The translations under genes were made by a program, and so were the position numbers. Below, in pieces: positions 32,460 to 41,484 of a DNA stretch of 46,293 nucleotides; the first letter of the stretch is position 1; every line of letters begins with the position of its first letter. The notes under the pieces are model-generated. The model had not been told where the DNA came from. It made no database searches and saw nothing but the letters and a program-made list of their open reading frames with translations. Location: assembly GCA_025356095.1 (NCBI GenBank), contig JANXUR010000099.1, positions 1 to 46,293 of the forward strand, read 5' to 3'. The stretch is from Acidobacteriaceae bacterium (GTDB taxonomy: Bacteria > Acidobacteriota > Terriglobia > Terriglobales > Acidobacteriaceae).

Positions 32460-33617
32460 GTGGCCGAACTCATCCAAAGCGCACTGCATCGCCTCACCGT
32501 GCACCGGGAGTCGCTGACCCGCGACGAAGCGCGAGCCGTGATGGCGGAGGTTCTCGCCGGGTCGGCCAGCGAGGTGCAGATCGCCGCCCTGCTGGTCGCA
32601 CTTAGCATGAAGGGCGAAACGGTGGAAGAGATCGCCGGCTTTGCCGAAGCAATTCGCGCGGCCGCCGCGCCTTTCGCCACCCCGTTGGCGGCGCAGATCG
32701 CTTCCACCATCTCTGAGCCGAGTGTGGATGCATTGGCTGACATCAGTGGTACTGGTCGCGACGCACTCGAGGATTTAGCAGGTGAGGCGGAGGGCGGCAT
32801 TTATGCCGCTGCGCAGGGCGACGCGCTGGTAGATACCTGCGGCACCGGAGGCGACGCCAGCGGCACCTTCAACATCTCCACCGCAACGGCGCTGGTGGCG
32901 GCAGGCGCCGGCGTCCGCATCGCCAAGCACGGCAACCGCAGTGTTACATCCAAGTGCGGCTCGGCAGACGTGATGGAAGCGCTGGGCGTGAACCTTACTC
33001 TGCCCCCCATCCAAATGGCCGCCTGCCTACGCGAGGTCGGCATCGCCTTCCTGTACGCTCCGGTGTTGCATTCCGCGATGCGGCACGTGCAGCCAGTGCG
33101 GCGAGCGCTGCGCCTGCGCACCGTGTTTAATCTGCTCGGTCCGCTTACCAATCCTGCAGGCGCATCGGCGCAGGTGGTGGGCGTGTACTCTGACGCGCTA
33201 GTCGAAAAATTGGCCGCAGTGCTCTGCCTCTTGGGCGTGCGCCGCGCACTCGTGGTCCATGGCAGTGACGGCCTCGACGAAATCACCCTCAGCGGCCCCA
33301 CGCGCATTGGTGAAGTGCGCGACGGCTCCATTCGCACCTACGAGGTGACGCCCGAGGAGTTTGGCATCACTCGCGCGCCCTTGTCCGACCTAGCGGGCGG
33401 AGATGCGGAGGAGAACGCCGCCATCATCCGCAAGGTGCTGGCGGGCGAATCCGGCGCTCGTCGCGATGTAGTCGTCCTCAACGCAGCCGCTGCCCTGCTG
33501 GCGGCGGGGCGCGTCAACCATCTAAAAAATGGCATCGCCCTGGCGGCGCGAGCGATTGATTCCGGCGCCGCCAGCGCAAGACTAGATAGGTTGGTTCACT
33601 TTACGAACCAGAGGTAA
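32460..33617 (+). CDS. trpD: Anthranilate phosphoribosyltransferase
   Basis: A 385-residue enzyme joining anthranilate to PRPP in tryptophan synthesis. The PRPP loop is [17 protein letters not shown] (GTGGD at residues 128-132), then [21 protein letters not shown], and the anthranilate site motif [19 protein letters not shown]. The start is GTG at 32460. It is about 40 residues longer than usual: residues about 78-120 are an insertion before the PRPP loop, and it contains DISGTGRD (94-101), an imperfect echo of DTCGTGGD (125-132). Other trp genes are not nearby. Confidence 0.94.
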   Translation: MAELIQSALHRLTVHRESLTRDEARAVMAEVLAGSASEVQIAALLVALSMKGETVEEIAGFAEAIRAAAAPFATPLAAQIASTISEPSVDALADISGTGRDALEDLAGEAEGGIYAAAQGDALVDTCGTGGDASGTFNISTATALVAAGAGVRIAKHGNRSVTSKCGSADVMEALGVNLTLPPIQMAACLREVGIAFLYAPVLHSAMRHVQPVRRALRLRTVFNLLGPLTNPAGASAQVVGVYSDALVEKLAAVLCLLGVRRALVVHGSDGLDEITLSGPTRIGEVRDGSIRTYEVTPEEFGITRAPLSDLAGGDAEENAAIIRKVLAGESGARRDVVVLNAAAALLAAGRVNHLKNGIALAARAIDSGAASARLDRLVHFTNQR

Positions 33618-33737
33618 ACGCCTACGAGGTGACCGGACGCGAGCGGAAATTCCGGCACTATCGCCTTGCCGGTGAGCAACCCGCCGCAGGGGACATTTCA
33701 AGCGACAACATCGGTGGGCTAGGATGTACTCCGCTGA

Positions 33738-34244
33738 GATTTGACCTTACCGGAGTGTGTCCCCCGGATCCTCCAAATTAGAACGAGGGTACAAATGCAT
33801 AGAGCGCTAAACTATGCCGGTACATGTGTGTATCCCGTCGAACTGGGCCAAGCTTGCTCGCGCAATACGGGGAGCGAAGGCGACGGCGCAATTCAGCCAA
33901 GGTCACCAATATTCTGGAGCCCGCAAGGTGCCACATTTGTGTTTGCCGTGTATGTGCAGGGCAATCCCGGGCTTCGGCTTGTGCTCGCACAATTATCACC
34001 GACGGGTAGCGTGCAGCTTAGTTCAACTATGCAGCGCGACCATGGATTATGCGGTTCGTCCCCGTGTAGTCTATTGGGCATGCGACGGGTAACGTTCGTG
34101 GGTCACCCGGTGTCGAGCATTAAGGCAGTGATTCAGTTTGGGCGGAATTTGGTGGAAGGAGCACAAACTATGGACTACCCGCTTTCGTCGTTTGCCGCAG
34201 AACCAGCCATCAGCAGGGATGCGTCCCATGCAACAGCAAGGTGA
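33738..34244 (+). pseudogene. 5'-truncated remnant of an unknown secreted-protein family (C-terminal part)
   Basis: An open frame of about 167 residues with no signal peptide. It reads as the interior and end of a beta-rich protein (SPIFWSPQGATFVFAVYVQG; LRLVLAQLSPTGSVQ). Its codons at 33816-33893 align without gaps to the last 26 codons of the next gene (34974-35051): A-G, Y-P, N and A-I coincide, and D-L upstream also matches. This frame then continues for another ~115 residues that the neighbour lacks. I therefore read it as the C-terminal half of the same family, missing its 5' end. ATG at 33795 with GAGGG before it could still allow translation. The DNA is less GC-rich than its flanks. 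Confidence 0.5.
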
Positions 34245-34277
34245 TCGTAATCGGCGTCGTGAGAGGAGTGTACGACA

Positions 34278-35057
34278 GTGATCTCCCATGTACTCCATTT
34301 TGGACGGCGGATCACCTATATCATTGAAAGTGCAAGAGCGACCGCGATAGCGTTGACCACCGTGCTTCTATTACGGAATAGCAAGTGTCTTTGGTTAGTG
34401 CTCGTGGTTGGTGGAATATGCGTGCTATGGCCCCACTGCGCATGGTCGCAAACGGGTGACGGTTCCGGTCATCCGCAGCTTGAATTGCAAGCTGTGAAAT
34501 ATGTGCGTGGTGGGTCGCAAGAGAAAATGTCGGACGAGTCTGCCGTGTTCAAGGTGATGCTAGGGTCCTCGAGACATTGCACGGAAGCATTGAGCGGTGA
34601 GTGTTTCGACTTTCGGGTTGTGGCCAAGCGAACGCAGGGAGTAACAACGTTTCGTCTAGCAAATGAGACCGCGCAAGTTGAGTCATTAAGTATTGTCGGC
34701 CACTCGCAACTACTTATTGTGGGGCGGCCGCAGACCAATTTGGCAATTGTTACACTTGTCAGCCTCCCTCTGGGGAAGGAGATTGATCGCATTGTGTGTA
34801 ACAAGTCCAGCCTCTCTCTTGACAGACAATTTGTTGTGTTTCTGAAGTTCACCCCAGCACACCCGGGCTATAACTGGTCTCCTAGCGAAGAGTATGTGGT
34901 GTACGATTTGGCGTCGTCGCCGCAGGAGAATCGGACGCCACCCAATCGCAGCCGCTCTTTAGAGCCTTATGACGCAGGATGGCCGATCTATCCAGAAGAT
35001 GCAACTAATTTGCCCGGTGACAACATGCTTGAGGGGAGAAACAACGCCATTAGTTGA
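34278..35057 (+). CDS. Secreted protein of unknown family, probably 3'-truncated
   Basis: A 259-residue protein with a hydrophobic export segment near residues 38-58 (LVLVVGGICVLWPHCAWSQ, signal-peptide-like). The mature part has WSPSEEYVVYDLASSP and ends YPEDATNLPGDNMLEGRNNAIS. I do not recognise the family. The last 26 codons are collinear with a segment in the preceding remnant, after which that remnant runs on (PRSPIFWSP...). Here the frame stops one codon later, and the minus-strand beta-CASP gene ends 58 bases beyond, so the 3' part seems deleted. The GTG start has AGGAG nine bases upstream. Base composition differs from neighbours. Confidence 0.5.
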   Translation: MISHVLHFGRRITYIIESARATAIALTTVLLLRNSKCLWLVLVVGGICVLWPHCAWSQTGDGSGHPQLELQAVKYVRGGSQEKMSDESAVFKVMLGSSRHCTEALSGECFDFRVVAKRTQGVTTFRLANETAQVESLSIVGHSQLLIVGRPQTNLAIVTLVSLPLGKEIDRIVCNKSSLSLDRQFVVFLKFTPAHPGYNWSPSEEYVVYDLASSPQENRTPPNRSRSLEPYDAGWPIYPEDATNLPGDNMLEGRNNAIS

Positions 35058-35114
35058 TGCGGACCCGCGCTCGAGTTCGCGTGTGTCCGGTATCCGCTCC
35101 CGAAACTGCACCGA

Positions 35115-36590
35115 CTACACTTCCACCTTTTCCATCCACTGCGCCACCTGCACGTTCCAGCTTAGCTCTTTCTGCATCGCGGCCTGTAACTGGCTCGCCG
35201 CGTCCGGCTCGCCGTGGACTAAGTAGGTTACCTGCGGCGCGCTGGGGAAGGTGTGCAGCCACTCGAGTAGTTCGCGCGTGTCGGCGTGGTCGCTGAACTG
35301 CTCCAGCGCAGCGACCTGCGCCCGGATCGGCACCGGTGCCGAATAGATACTGACCTCCGGCGCGCCGCTCTTGATGATCGCCCCCCGCGTGCCGGGCGAC
35401 TGGAAGCCAATAAACAGCACTAAGTTGCGCGGGTCTGGCAGTCGCTGCGCCAGGTGATGCAGTACGCGCCCGCCCGTCACCATGCCGCTCGACGAAACGA
35501 TAATCTGCGGCACATGCGAATCATTGATCTGCTTGGATTCCTGAATCGAAGTGGCGAAGTGGAAGCCCGGCCAGTTCACTGGCGATCCATACTGCGCAAT
35601 CATGCGGGTAGTTTCTTCGGAATACTCCTCTTTATGTTTGACGAAAATTTCTACCGCTTTAATCGCCATGGGAGAATCGCAGAACACCGGCACGCGCGGC
35701 ACTTGCCCAGTTTCCATCAGGTCCTTCAACATAAAGAGAAACTTCTGGGTGCGCTCCACGGCAAACGCGGGCACAATCACCGTGCCGCCGCGCTTCACCG
35801 TATCGCTGATCAGCTTTGCCATCTCTGGCCGAGGGTCGGTGGTAGGATGCTCGCGATTTCCGTAGGTAGACTCCATCACCACCACGTCGGCTGACTCGTT
35901 TTCCTGCGGGCCAGCGTACAGCACTTTGCCGGGAGCGGTGTGCTGGCTGCGTACGCGGCCAATGTCGCCGCTAAACAGCAGGCGCCGCGTCGCGCCATTT
36001 GTTTTCAACGCAACCTCCACCATTGACGAACCTAGAATGTGCGCGGCCCGCACAAAACGGAAGCTCAACTCGGGGCTCAGCGCGTGCGACTCGAAAAAAC
36101 CCACCGGCTGAAACTGTTTCAGGCATGCCTGCGCGTCCTCTTCTGTGTAGAGCGGCAGCGCGGGGTCGTGTTTTGACGTTCTGAACTTGTTATGGAAGTC
36201 GGCTTCTTCCTCTTGCAGATGGCCGGAATCCGGCAGAATGATGCCGCACAAATCAATGGTAGCGGGCGTGGCGAAGATCGGCCCGCGAAAGCCCTCTTTC
36301 ACTAATCGCGGCAGCAGCCCGCAATGGTCCAGATGCGCGTGTGTCAGAATCACGGCGTCAATTTCTGCGGCGGGGATCGGGCTTGGCTGCCAGTTGCGTT
36401 CTCGCCATTCCTTCTTGCCTTGGAACAAACCGCAATCAATCAGACACTGGAATCCCGACTTGCCGTCGCTGTCGCTAGTATTTATACCGGTATTCGTGCC
36501 GGTGCTCGCGCTGCCCATCGCACCGGTGTTGATGAGGTGCTTCGATCCGGTAACCGTACCGGCTGCGCCAAGAAACTGAATGTATGCCAT
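35115..36590 (-). CDS. Beta-CASP metallo-beta-lactamase-fold RNA hydrolase
   Basis: A 491-residue protein. The metal motif HxHxDH is H84-A-H86-L-D88-H89, and the beta-CASP domain shows ESTYGNREHP, GTVIVPAFAVERTQK, FCDSPMA and the C-terminal ISSGMVTGGRVLHHL and VHGEPDAA motifs. This places it with RNA-processing exonucleases of the CPSF/YsH1 type. AGGAG lies seven bases before the ATG at 36590; a longer frame to 36674 is not supported. Residues 25-46 are a Ser/Thr/Gly/Asn-rich insertion inside the first strands, built from a 12-bp repeat (36480-36503). Confidence 0.92.
   Translation of the reverse strand: MAYIQFLGAAGTVTGSKHLINTGAMGSASTGTNTGINTSDSDGKSGFQCLIDCGLFQGKKEWRERNWQPSPIPAAEIDAVILTHAHLDHCGLLPRLVKEGFRGPIFATPATIDLCGIILPDSGHLQEEEADFHNKFRTSKHDPALPLYTEEDAQACLKQFQPVGFFESHALSPELSFRFVRAAHILGSSMVEVALKTNGATRRLLFSGDIGRVRSQHTAPGKVLYAGPQENESADVVVMESTYGNREHPTTDPRPEMAKLISDTVKRGGTVIVPAFAVERTQKFLFMLKDLMETGQVPRVPVFCDSPMAIKAVEIFVKHKEEYSEETTRMIAQYGSPVNWPGFHFATSIQESKQINDSHVPQIIVSSSGMVTGGRVLHHLAQRLPDPRNLVLFIGFQSPGTRGAIIKSGAPEVSIYSAPVPIRAQVAALEQFSDHADTRELLEWLHTFPSAPQVTYLVHGEPDAASQLQAAMQKELSWNVQVAQWMEKVEV
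36480..36503. repeat. Diverged 12-bp in-frame tandem pair
   Basis: ATTTATACCGGT at 36480-36491 and ATTCGTGCCGGT at 36492-36503 encode T-G-T-N / T-G-I-N in the insertion of the beta-CASP hydrolase. Confidence 0.7.
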
Positions 36591-36683
36591 GGAGTGACTC
36601 CTGAGCCCCGTTGAGTGCGGCCTTAGGATACTCCAGAGACTGCCGGGGTGCCCAGCGTCTTGCGGGGGCCGCATTTTCCACGA

Positions 36684-38411
36684 TTAGTGCAAATCCACCT
36701 TCACGTCCATCCGATTGTTGCTAATGTCGCTTTCGGGTATGCTGCCATCGTTCACAATCACCTGCAACGGCAAGAATGGCACTTCAATGCGCACCACCGC
36801 CTTGGACTTTGCCCGTACTTCCAGCCGCTGCTGCACGTCGCCTTTGTCGGTATGGATGATGACCGGCACTTCGGCACCCGCGGTGCCGATATTCTCTAGC
36901 GAGACGGCGACGATGTAAGTGCCGTTGAGTGTGATGCGCGGGCTGGCCGATTCAATGCGAAAATCGGGCAACCCGCGCTCGCGGTAAATCCAGTCGTCGA
37001 AAAGCCACTCCAAGTCGCGAGTCGTCTGCTTGGCAATCACCGATTGCAGATAGCTGGGGTCATGGTCGTCTGCGGCGCGATATTGCTTTAGCGCTGCCAG
37101 CAGCTTTTCCTCGCCAATCATGTCGCGCAACATGGTGAGCACGGCCAGCGACTTCAGCCGCAGAGTGACGTCATCGGTGGCGCGGACCAGCGGCGCAGCG
37201 CTGGCCGCGTCCAAGCTCTTTTCAGCCTCCACCAAAGGTGGCAGAAGTCTGCTCAACTGCGCGGGCACCGTGGCGGTGGCGCTTTGCTGACGCTGCCAAA
37301 GCAACTCCACCAGACTCGCCACGCCTTCGGCGAGCCACGGCCGGTTGCTGGCGAAAACGGTATGGCCCAGCGAGTGCGCCAGAATCGCGTCGCGATGCGC
37401 ATTGCGGTCACCACCAAACGGCAGAAACAGCATGGTGCCGCTCTCCCATGGCGCCGATCCTGCTTCGGGCAATTCCACCAGTTCCAATTTGCTGTTAAAC
37501 GCCGAAAAGATCGCCCGCACCTTGAGGGCCAAGTCCTCAACATTTTCGCTAAGCACCGCTGCCGCGCCCGCATCGTCAGAAAAATAATCCACCACAGAGT
37601 TGGCTTTGCTGCTGGAGTCGTACTCACCCACGGCAAAGGCTGGCACCGTGTTGCCCAGCGAAGCATACTCACAAACTCCGGTTGCGCCCGATCCGGGCGC
37701 GTTGCAAATGGCGCGATACTGTGCACCCACGGGCGTTATCAGCGTGAAGCTGGCTTTCAACTGCGATTCCGTGTGGCGCCCTTTCCATGCCGCGATCGCC
37801 GCAAACACCGCGTTACCGTCAGAAAGGCTTACTGCCTCGAGTGAAACCGGGTACCAAGCCACATATCCCAGACCGCGCATTGCGCCGCCGTGCGTGCCGA
37901 GCGCATCCCAGTCGCTGCGGGTAGCCAGATCGGCGGGCAGGGCAAGGCGGGTGAGCCGCGTCGCATCTCGATGCACGTTGCCTTCATACGCCACGTTCAG
38001 ATCCACGGTGCCCTGCGGCGGCACTTCTGCAGGCAGATTCACCACCGCCTGATTCAGCGCGCCGGTGTGGTCAATGTCTGATGGGTAACCGATAGCGGTG
38101 TAGGCGAGTTGTTTATCGTCGGCGGGGGTGGTGCCCGCCAGCCGAATCGCGCGCCATTGCAACGACGACGAAATTTGCAGCACGGCAGTCTTCTGCGGTG
38201 TGGGCGAATCGTTGCGCAGTGTGATCTTGCCGCGTATGCTCAGCCGCTCTTGCTCCGGCTCAATGCGCACTGCAAGATCGTAGCGAGTGAAGGTGAAAGC
38301 GTTGCGATCTAGCGCCAGGGCGGGCGTAGCACAAACCGGGCAGGCGAGCAGCGCCAAGAAAGCCATAGGGATGCATTGCGCACACCGGTTTGCAAGGTTG
38401 GCAAGTCGCAT
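36684..38411 (-). CDS. Secreted M1-like peptidase homologue with degenerate zinc motif
   Basis: A 575-residue exported protein (signal peptide about residues 1-34, ending ALAL). The N-terminal beta domain (YDLAVRIEPEQERLSIRGKITLRN) and the helical C-terminal part resemble M1 aminopeptidases. At the expected HExxH site the sequence is H346-S-L-G-H350: both histidines remain but the catalytic glutamate is serine. The third ligand appears as E362 in WLAEGVASLVE, but only 11 residues separate it from H350 instead of the usual 18. It is probably inactive or altered. A terminal beta-sandwich domain (about 475-575) follows. It lies between rlmB (28 bases upstream) and the beta-CASP gene. Confidence 0.82.
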   Translation of the reverse strand: MRLANLANRCAQCIPMAFLALLACPVCATPALALDRNAFTFTRYDLAVRIEPEQERLSIRGKITLRNDSPTPQKTAVLQISSSLQWRAIRLAGTTPADDKQLAYTAIGYPSDIDHTGALNQAVVNLPAEVPPQGTVDLNVAYEGNVHRDATRLTRLALPADLATRSDWDALGTHGGAMRGLGYVAWYPVSLEAVSLSDGNAVFAAIAAWKGRHTESQLKASFTLITPVGAQYRAICNAPGSGATGVCEYASLGNTVPAFAVGEYDSSSKANSVVDYFSDDAGAAAVLSENVEDLALKVRAIFSAFNSKLELVELPEAGSAPWESGTMLFLPFGGDRNAHRDAILAHSLGHTVFASNRPWLAEGVASLVELLWQRQQSATATVPAQLSRLLPPLVEAEKSLDAASAAPLVRATDDVTLRLKSLAVLTMLRDMIGEEKLLAALKQYRAADDHDPSYLQSVIAKQTTRDLEWLFDDWIYRERGLPDFRIESASPRITLNGTYIVAVSLENIGTAGAEVPVIIHTDKGDVQQRLEVRAKSKAVVRIEVPFLPLQVIVNDGSIPESDISNNRMDVKVDLH

Positions 38412-38439
38412 GAATGGGCTTCCGCTCGACGTTCTGATT

Positions 38440-39288
38440 TTACTTCTTGCGGCGAGGCTTTTTAATGGCGACCAGCGGATCGCCTTCGGTCACCGAAGGC
38501 TGATTCATCGCGGCGGCCGCCCGTGCCAGCTTCGATGCCTTGCGGTTGGATGCATCGCCAGCCAGTCGGCGTTGCCGTACTGCCTCATATAAAACCACGC
38601 CTGCGGCCACCGACACATTCAGCGACGAAACGCCGCCGAGCATCGGGATTTTCACCAGAAAATCGCAACCCCGTGCCACCAAATCGTGCAGCCCGCCACC
38701 TTCGCCGCCCATCACAATGGCGCAATCCATGTTGTAGTCAATCTCATCGTAGGTGCGGTCGCCGCGTTCATCCAGGCCCACCACCCAGATGTTCTTGGCT
38801 TTCAGTTCCTCCACCGAGCGGGCGATATTCGTGACCCGCGCCACGGGCATGTACTCAATGGCACCAGCCGAAACCTTGGCTACCACGCCGGTAACGCCAG
38901 CAGCTCTGCGCTCGGGAATCACCACGCCATCGGCTCCGGCACCATCCGCTGTACGCACAATGGCCCCCAAATTGTGCGGGTCTTCCACGCCATCGAGCAC
39001 TACGATCAGCGAATGCTCGCCGCGCTTGTTTTCCACCAAGTCTTCCAAATGCGAATACTGTTTGGCCGAGGTGACGGCGACCAGCCCTTGATGCGCACTG
39101 GTGCCAGCAAGCTGATCGAGGTCGCGTACCATGACAAAGCGCACTGGCACGCCGATCTTGCGGCACTCTTCAATCGCCTTTTGGGTGCGCAGGTCGCTGC
39201 GCTCTTTGGCGACCGCGATATAAGAAAACGCCCGCCCATTCGCCTTCAGGGCTTCCACAACAGTATTGATTCCGTAGAGAATATGCAC
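38440..39288 (-). CDS. rlmB: 23S rRNA 2'-O-ribose methyltransferase RlmB (TrmH family)
   Basis: A 282-residue SPOUT enzyme methylating G2251. The N-terminal substrate-binding domain starts LYGINTVVEALKANGR; the knot motifs are LDGVEDPHNLGAIVRTADG, VMGGEGGGLHDLV and IPMLGGVSSLNVSVAAGVVLYEAVRQR. A Lys/Arg-rich C-terminal extension of about 40 residues ends KKPRRKK. The start is a GTG at 39288 with no Shine-Dalgarno; a -10-like TACACT lies six bases before it on the same strand, so a leaderless mRNA is possible. It may head an operon with the M1-like and beta-CASP genes. Confidence 0.94.
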   Translation of the reverse strand: MHILYGINTVVEALKANGRAFSYIAVAKERSDLRTQKAIEECRKIGVPVRFVMVRDLDQLAGTSAHQGLVAVTSAKQYSHLEDLVENKRGEHSLIVVLDGVEDPHNLGAIVRTADGAGADGVVIPERRAAGVTGVVAKVSAGAIEYMPVARVTNIARSVEELKAKNIWVVGLDERGDRTYDEIDYNMDCAIVMGGEGGGLHDLVARGCDFLVKIPMLGGVSSLNVSVAAGVVLYEAVRQRRLAGDASNRKASKLARAAAAMNQPSVTEGDPLVAIKKPRRKK

Positions 39289-39316
39289 GTTATCAGTGTA
39301 GCGCGGAGTGGCGTGA

Positions 39317-39346
39317 GGCGGGAGCGCCCTTGGCCGCTCCCCCGCC
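39317..39346. promoter_or_regulatory. GC-rich inverted repeat between divergent rlmB and LytTR genes
   Basis: GGCGGGAGCG at 39317-39326 pairs with CGCTCC-CCCGCC at 39335-39346 with one or two bulged bases. It lies in the shared promoter region of two divergent genes; an operator or simple hairpin are both possible. Confidence 0.3.
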
Positions 39347-39404
39347 GCTCTCCCCGCCCAACCCGCGCCTCTTATATACTTCTTTCCAGCCTCAGGAGTG
39401 GCCC

Positions 39405-40226
39405 ATGCCTCTTTCCGCCGTCATTGTGGATGATGAACAGCTTGCTCGCGACGAGCTCGCCTACTTGCTAAAAAGCGTGGGCGACGTGGACGTGGTTGCC
39501 CAAGGCAAGAATGGTCTAGAGGCGGTCAACCTGATCCGCGAACACAGCCCTGATCTGGTGTTTCTCGACGTACAGATGCCCGGTCTGGATGGGTTTGGCG
39601 TCATCAAAAAGCTGATGGCGGGCAAAATTTCTCTACCGCGCATCATATTTGCCACCGCGTTTGACCAATATGCGGTGAAGGCGTTTGAAGTGAATGCTGT
39701 GGACTACCTGCTCAAGCCGTTCGACAAAAAGCGGGTGGCGCAAGCCGTGGAAAGGGCGCGGCAAAGCGTGGACGCGGCCGCCGGGAATGCTGGTTCGGCA
39801 AACCTGCCTACTATCGCCGGCTCGGCGAATGACGACCGGCTCGAACAACTGATGCGCATGGTCGAGAGCCAGAAGGTGCAGCCCGCCAAAACGCTGCTGA
39901 AGGCGGCGGGGCGCCTGTTTTTGGTGGATCAGAAGGACATTTGTTACGCCTCCATTGAAGATGGCATCATTTCGGTTACGACGGCGGGGCCAAACGGCAT
40001 CGAGGGGCACTCCAACTGCCGCACGCTGGAGGAGTTGCTGGGCTCGCTTGACGGCAATACCTTTTGGCGGGCGCACCGCTCCTATCTCGTGAACATCAAC
40101 CACATTAAGGAAGTAGTGCCGTGGTTTAAGAGTTCGTATCAGCTGCGTATGGGTGACAAAAAGCAGACCGGTATTCCGGTGAGCCGCGCACAAACCAAGC
40201 GCTTACGCGAGCTGTTCGGGCTATAG
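39405..40226 (+). CDS. LytTR-family response regulator
   Basis: A 273-residue regulator. The receiver domain has D9-D10, the phosphoacceptor D55 in LVFLDVQMPG, and the lysine in YLLKPFDKKRV. A Gly/Ala/Ser linker (about residues 130-150) leads to a LytTR DNA-binding domain (LLKAAGRLFLVDQKDICYASIEDG; RTLEELLGSLD; FWRAHRSYLVNINHIKEVVPWFKSSY). AGGAG at 39394-39398 precedes the ATG at 39405, and TATACT at 39375-39380 is a likely -10 element. No histidine kinase partner is adjacent, so it is an orphan regulator here. Confidence 0.94.
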   Translation: MPLSAVIVDDEQLARDELAYLLKSVGDVDVVAQGKNGLEAVNLIREHSPDLVFLDVQMPGLDGFGVIKKLMAGKISLPRIIFATAFDQYAVKAFEVNAVDYLLKPFDKKRVAQAVERARQSVDAAAGNAGSANLPTIAGSANDDRLEQLMRMVESQKVQPAKTLLKAAGRLFLVDQKDICYASIEDGIISVTTAGPNGIEGHSNCRTLEELLGSLDGNTFWRAHRSYLVNINHIKEVVPWFKSSYQLRMGDKKQTGIPVSRAQTKRLRELFGL

Positions 40227-40409
40227 CGCCTCCTTGTGAGCCGAGCTGGTGAAGCCAAGTTAAAACCGGCGAACCGGAGATGTGCTTGAGGAGAGGAGGC
40301 TTCTTACTCCCCGATTCGCCGTCCTTATCGGTGTGGGTCCCACCGATCTTGCTCGTCGCGGCCCGCTTGCTGTGGGCGCGGACGAAATTCCGAAAATCTT
40401 GCGATTCTG

Positions 40410-41192
40410 CTATTGCGCCAGCGCCTCCAGTGCGGGCACATTACGGATCACCATGGTGGATCCGTGCAGTTCCAGTACGTCGCTGCGGCGAAGGTCGCCT
40501 AACAGGCGGGTCACAGTTTCGCGCGACGCACCAATCATCTGCGCCATTTCTTCATGGGTAAACTTTGTGCGCAACTGCACCGGCTGAATCGAGCCAATGG
40601 TGGATCCGCCCTTCGTCGGCAGGTTCAAACAGCCAGATTCGGGTGGCGTCCACGAAAGCAGCAGCCGCGCCAGTTTGCCGATGGAAGAAGGTGCCAACAC
40701 GATATCGTGAAGTTCCTGAAACGCGGCCAGATATTCGCGGCCCAGTTCACGCGCGGCATGCATGCCGCCTTCGCCCTCCTGGTTTAGGAACCCGGTCAGC
40801 GCGTCCCGGTCTACAAACTTCACGTGGCAGGCTGTCTCGGCTTCAGCCGTCAATTCATAAGGACGGTCGAGTGTGACAGCGCTTAAACCCAACACTGCGC
40901 CAGGCTCAGCCATCTTTAGAATCAGTCCTTTGCCGCGAATTGACACGGTAGAAAGTTTGACCCGTCCCTGGCACAACACAAACACTCCACGCCCGGGCTG
41001 GCCTTCCATAAACAGGATGGCTCCCTGGGGATAGATCATCAGGTGGCCCAAGCTGCTGAAGTGGCGCAAGGTCTCGGTAGAGAAGTGACAAAACATATGG
41101 GGCCTGCGGAGGGGGCATTCGACGCAACTGGCAATCGGCACAAGTCCGCGCATTTGCAATGCGGCTTTGCCCCGGGTCTGACTGAATGCCAT
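40410..41192 (-). CDS. Crp/Fnr-family transcriptional regulator with N-terminal cysteine cluster
   Basis: A 260-residue regulator. An N-terminal cluster C23-x2-C26-x8-C35 precedes the cyclic-nucleotide-binding-like beta barrel (about 45-165; MIYPQGAILFMEGQPGRGVFVLCQGRVKLS), and a further cysteine (TACHVKF) lies in the barrel. The C-terminal Crp-type helix-turn-helix is FTHEEMAQMIGASRETVTRLLGDLRR. The cysteine arrangement recalls FNR (C-x2-C-x5-C plus one more), suggesting an iron-sulfur oxygen sensor, but the last spacing is longer. ATG at 41192 has AAGG seven bases upstream; the frame is open to 41228. Targets are unknown. Confidence 0.9.
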   Translation of the reverse strand: MAFSQTRGKAALQMRGLVPIASCVECPLRRPHMFCHFSTETLRHFSSLGHLMIYPQGAILFMEGQPGRGVFVLCQGRVKLSTVSIRGKGLILKMAEPGAVLGLSAVTLDRPYELTAEAETACHVKFVDRDALTGFLNQEGEGGMHAARELGREYLAAFQELHDIVLAPSSIGKLARLLLSWTPPESGCLNLPTKGGSTIGSIQPVQLRTKFTHEEMAQMIGASRETVTRLLGDLRRSDVLELHGSTMVIRNVPALEALAQ

Positions 41193-41398
41193 GTGCGGCC
41201 TTCTCTCCTCAGCAGAAGATGAAAGCACGTTAGGGGCCGAACCTCTGGATTAACGAAAATCGTCGAAAATTGTGGTTTTGGTTCCGGGTTGGAACGCGAC
41301 GGTTCCGTTGCGGAACTAGGGGCGAGCGCCGACTCTGCCCAAGTGACGAAAGTTGTCACATTCCGGCAGCAGTTTTGGGCAGTTGGCCCTGGGCGCCT

Positions 41399-41434
41399 CT
41401 CGAAGTACCGCTCGAAGTACCGCTGGAAGTGCCG
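41399..41434. repeat. 12-bp tandem array, three units
   Basis: CTCGAAGTACCG at 41399-41410 and 41411-41422 is followed by the variant CTGGAAGTGCCG at 41423-41434, between the end of uppS and the start of the Crp/Fnr gene. Confidence 0.93.
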
Positions 41435-41484
41435 CTCTGGCCGATTGTGCCTCGGCAAGGACTGGGATCGGGCTGGCGGTCCTA

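Noticed and set aside
40228-40300. Terminator between the LytTR and Crp/Fnr genes (GCCTCCT / AGGAGGC)
   Set aside because: Only seven paired bases with a loop of about 60 bases and no T-run.
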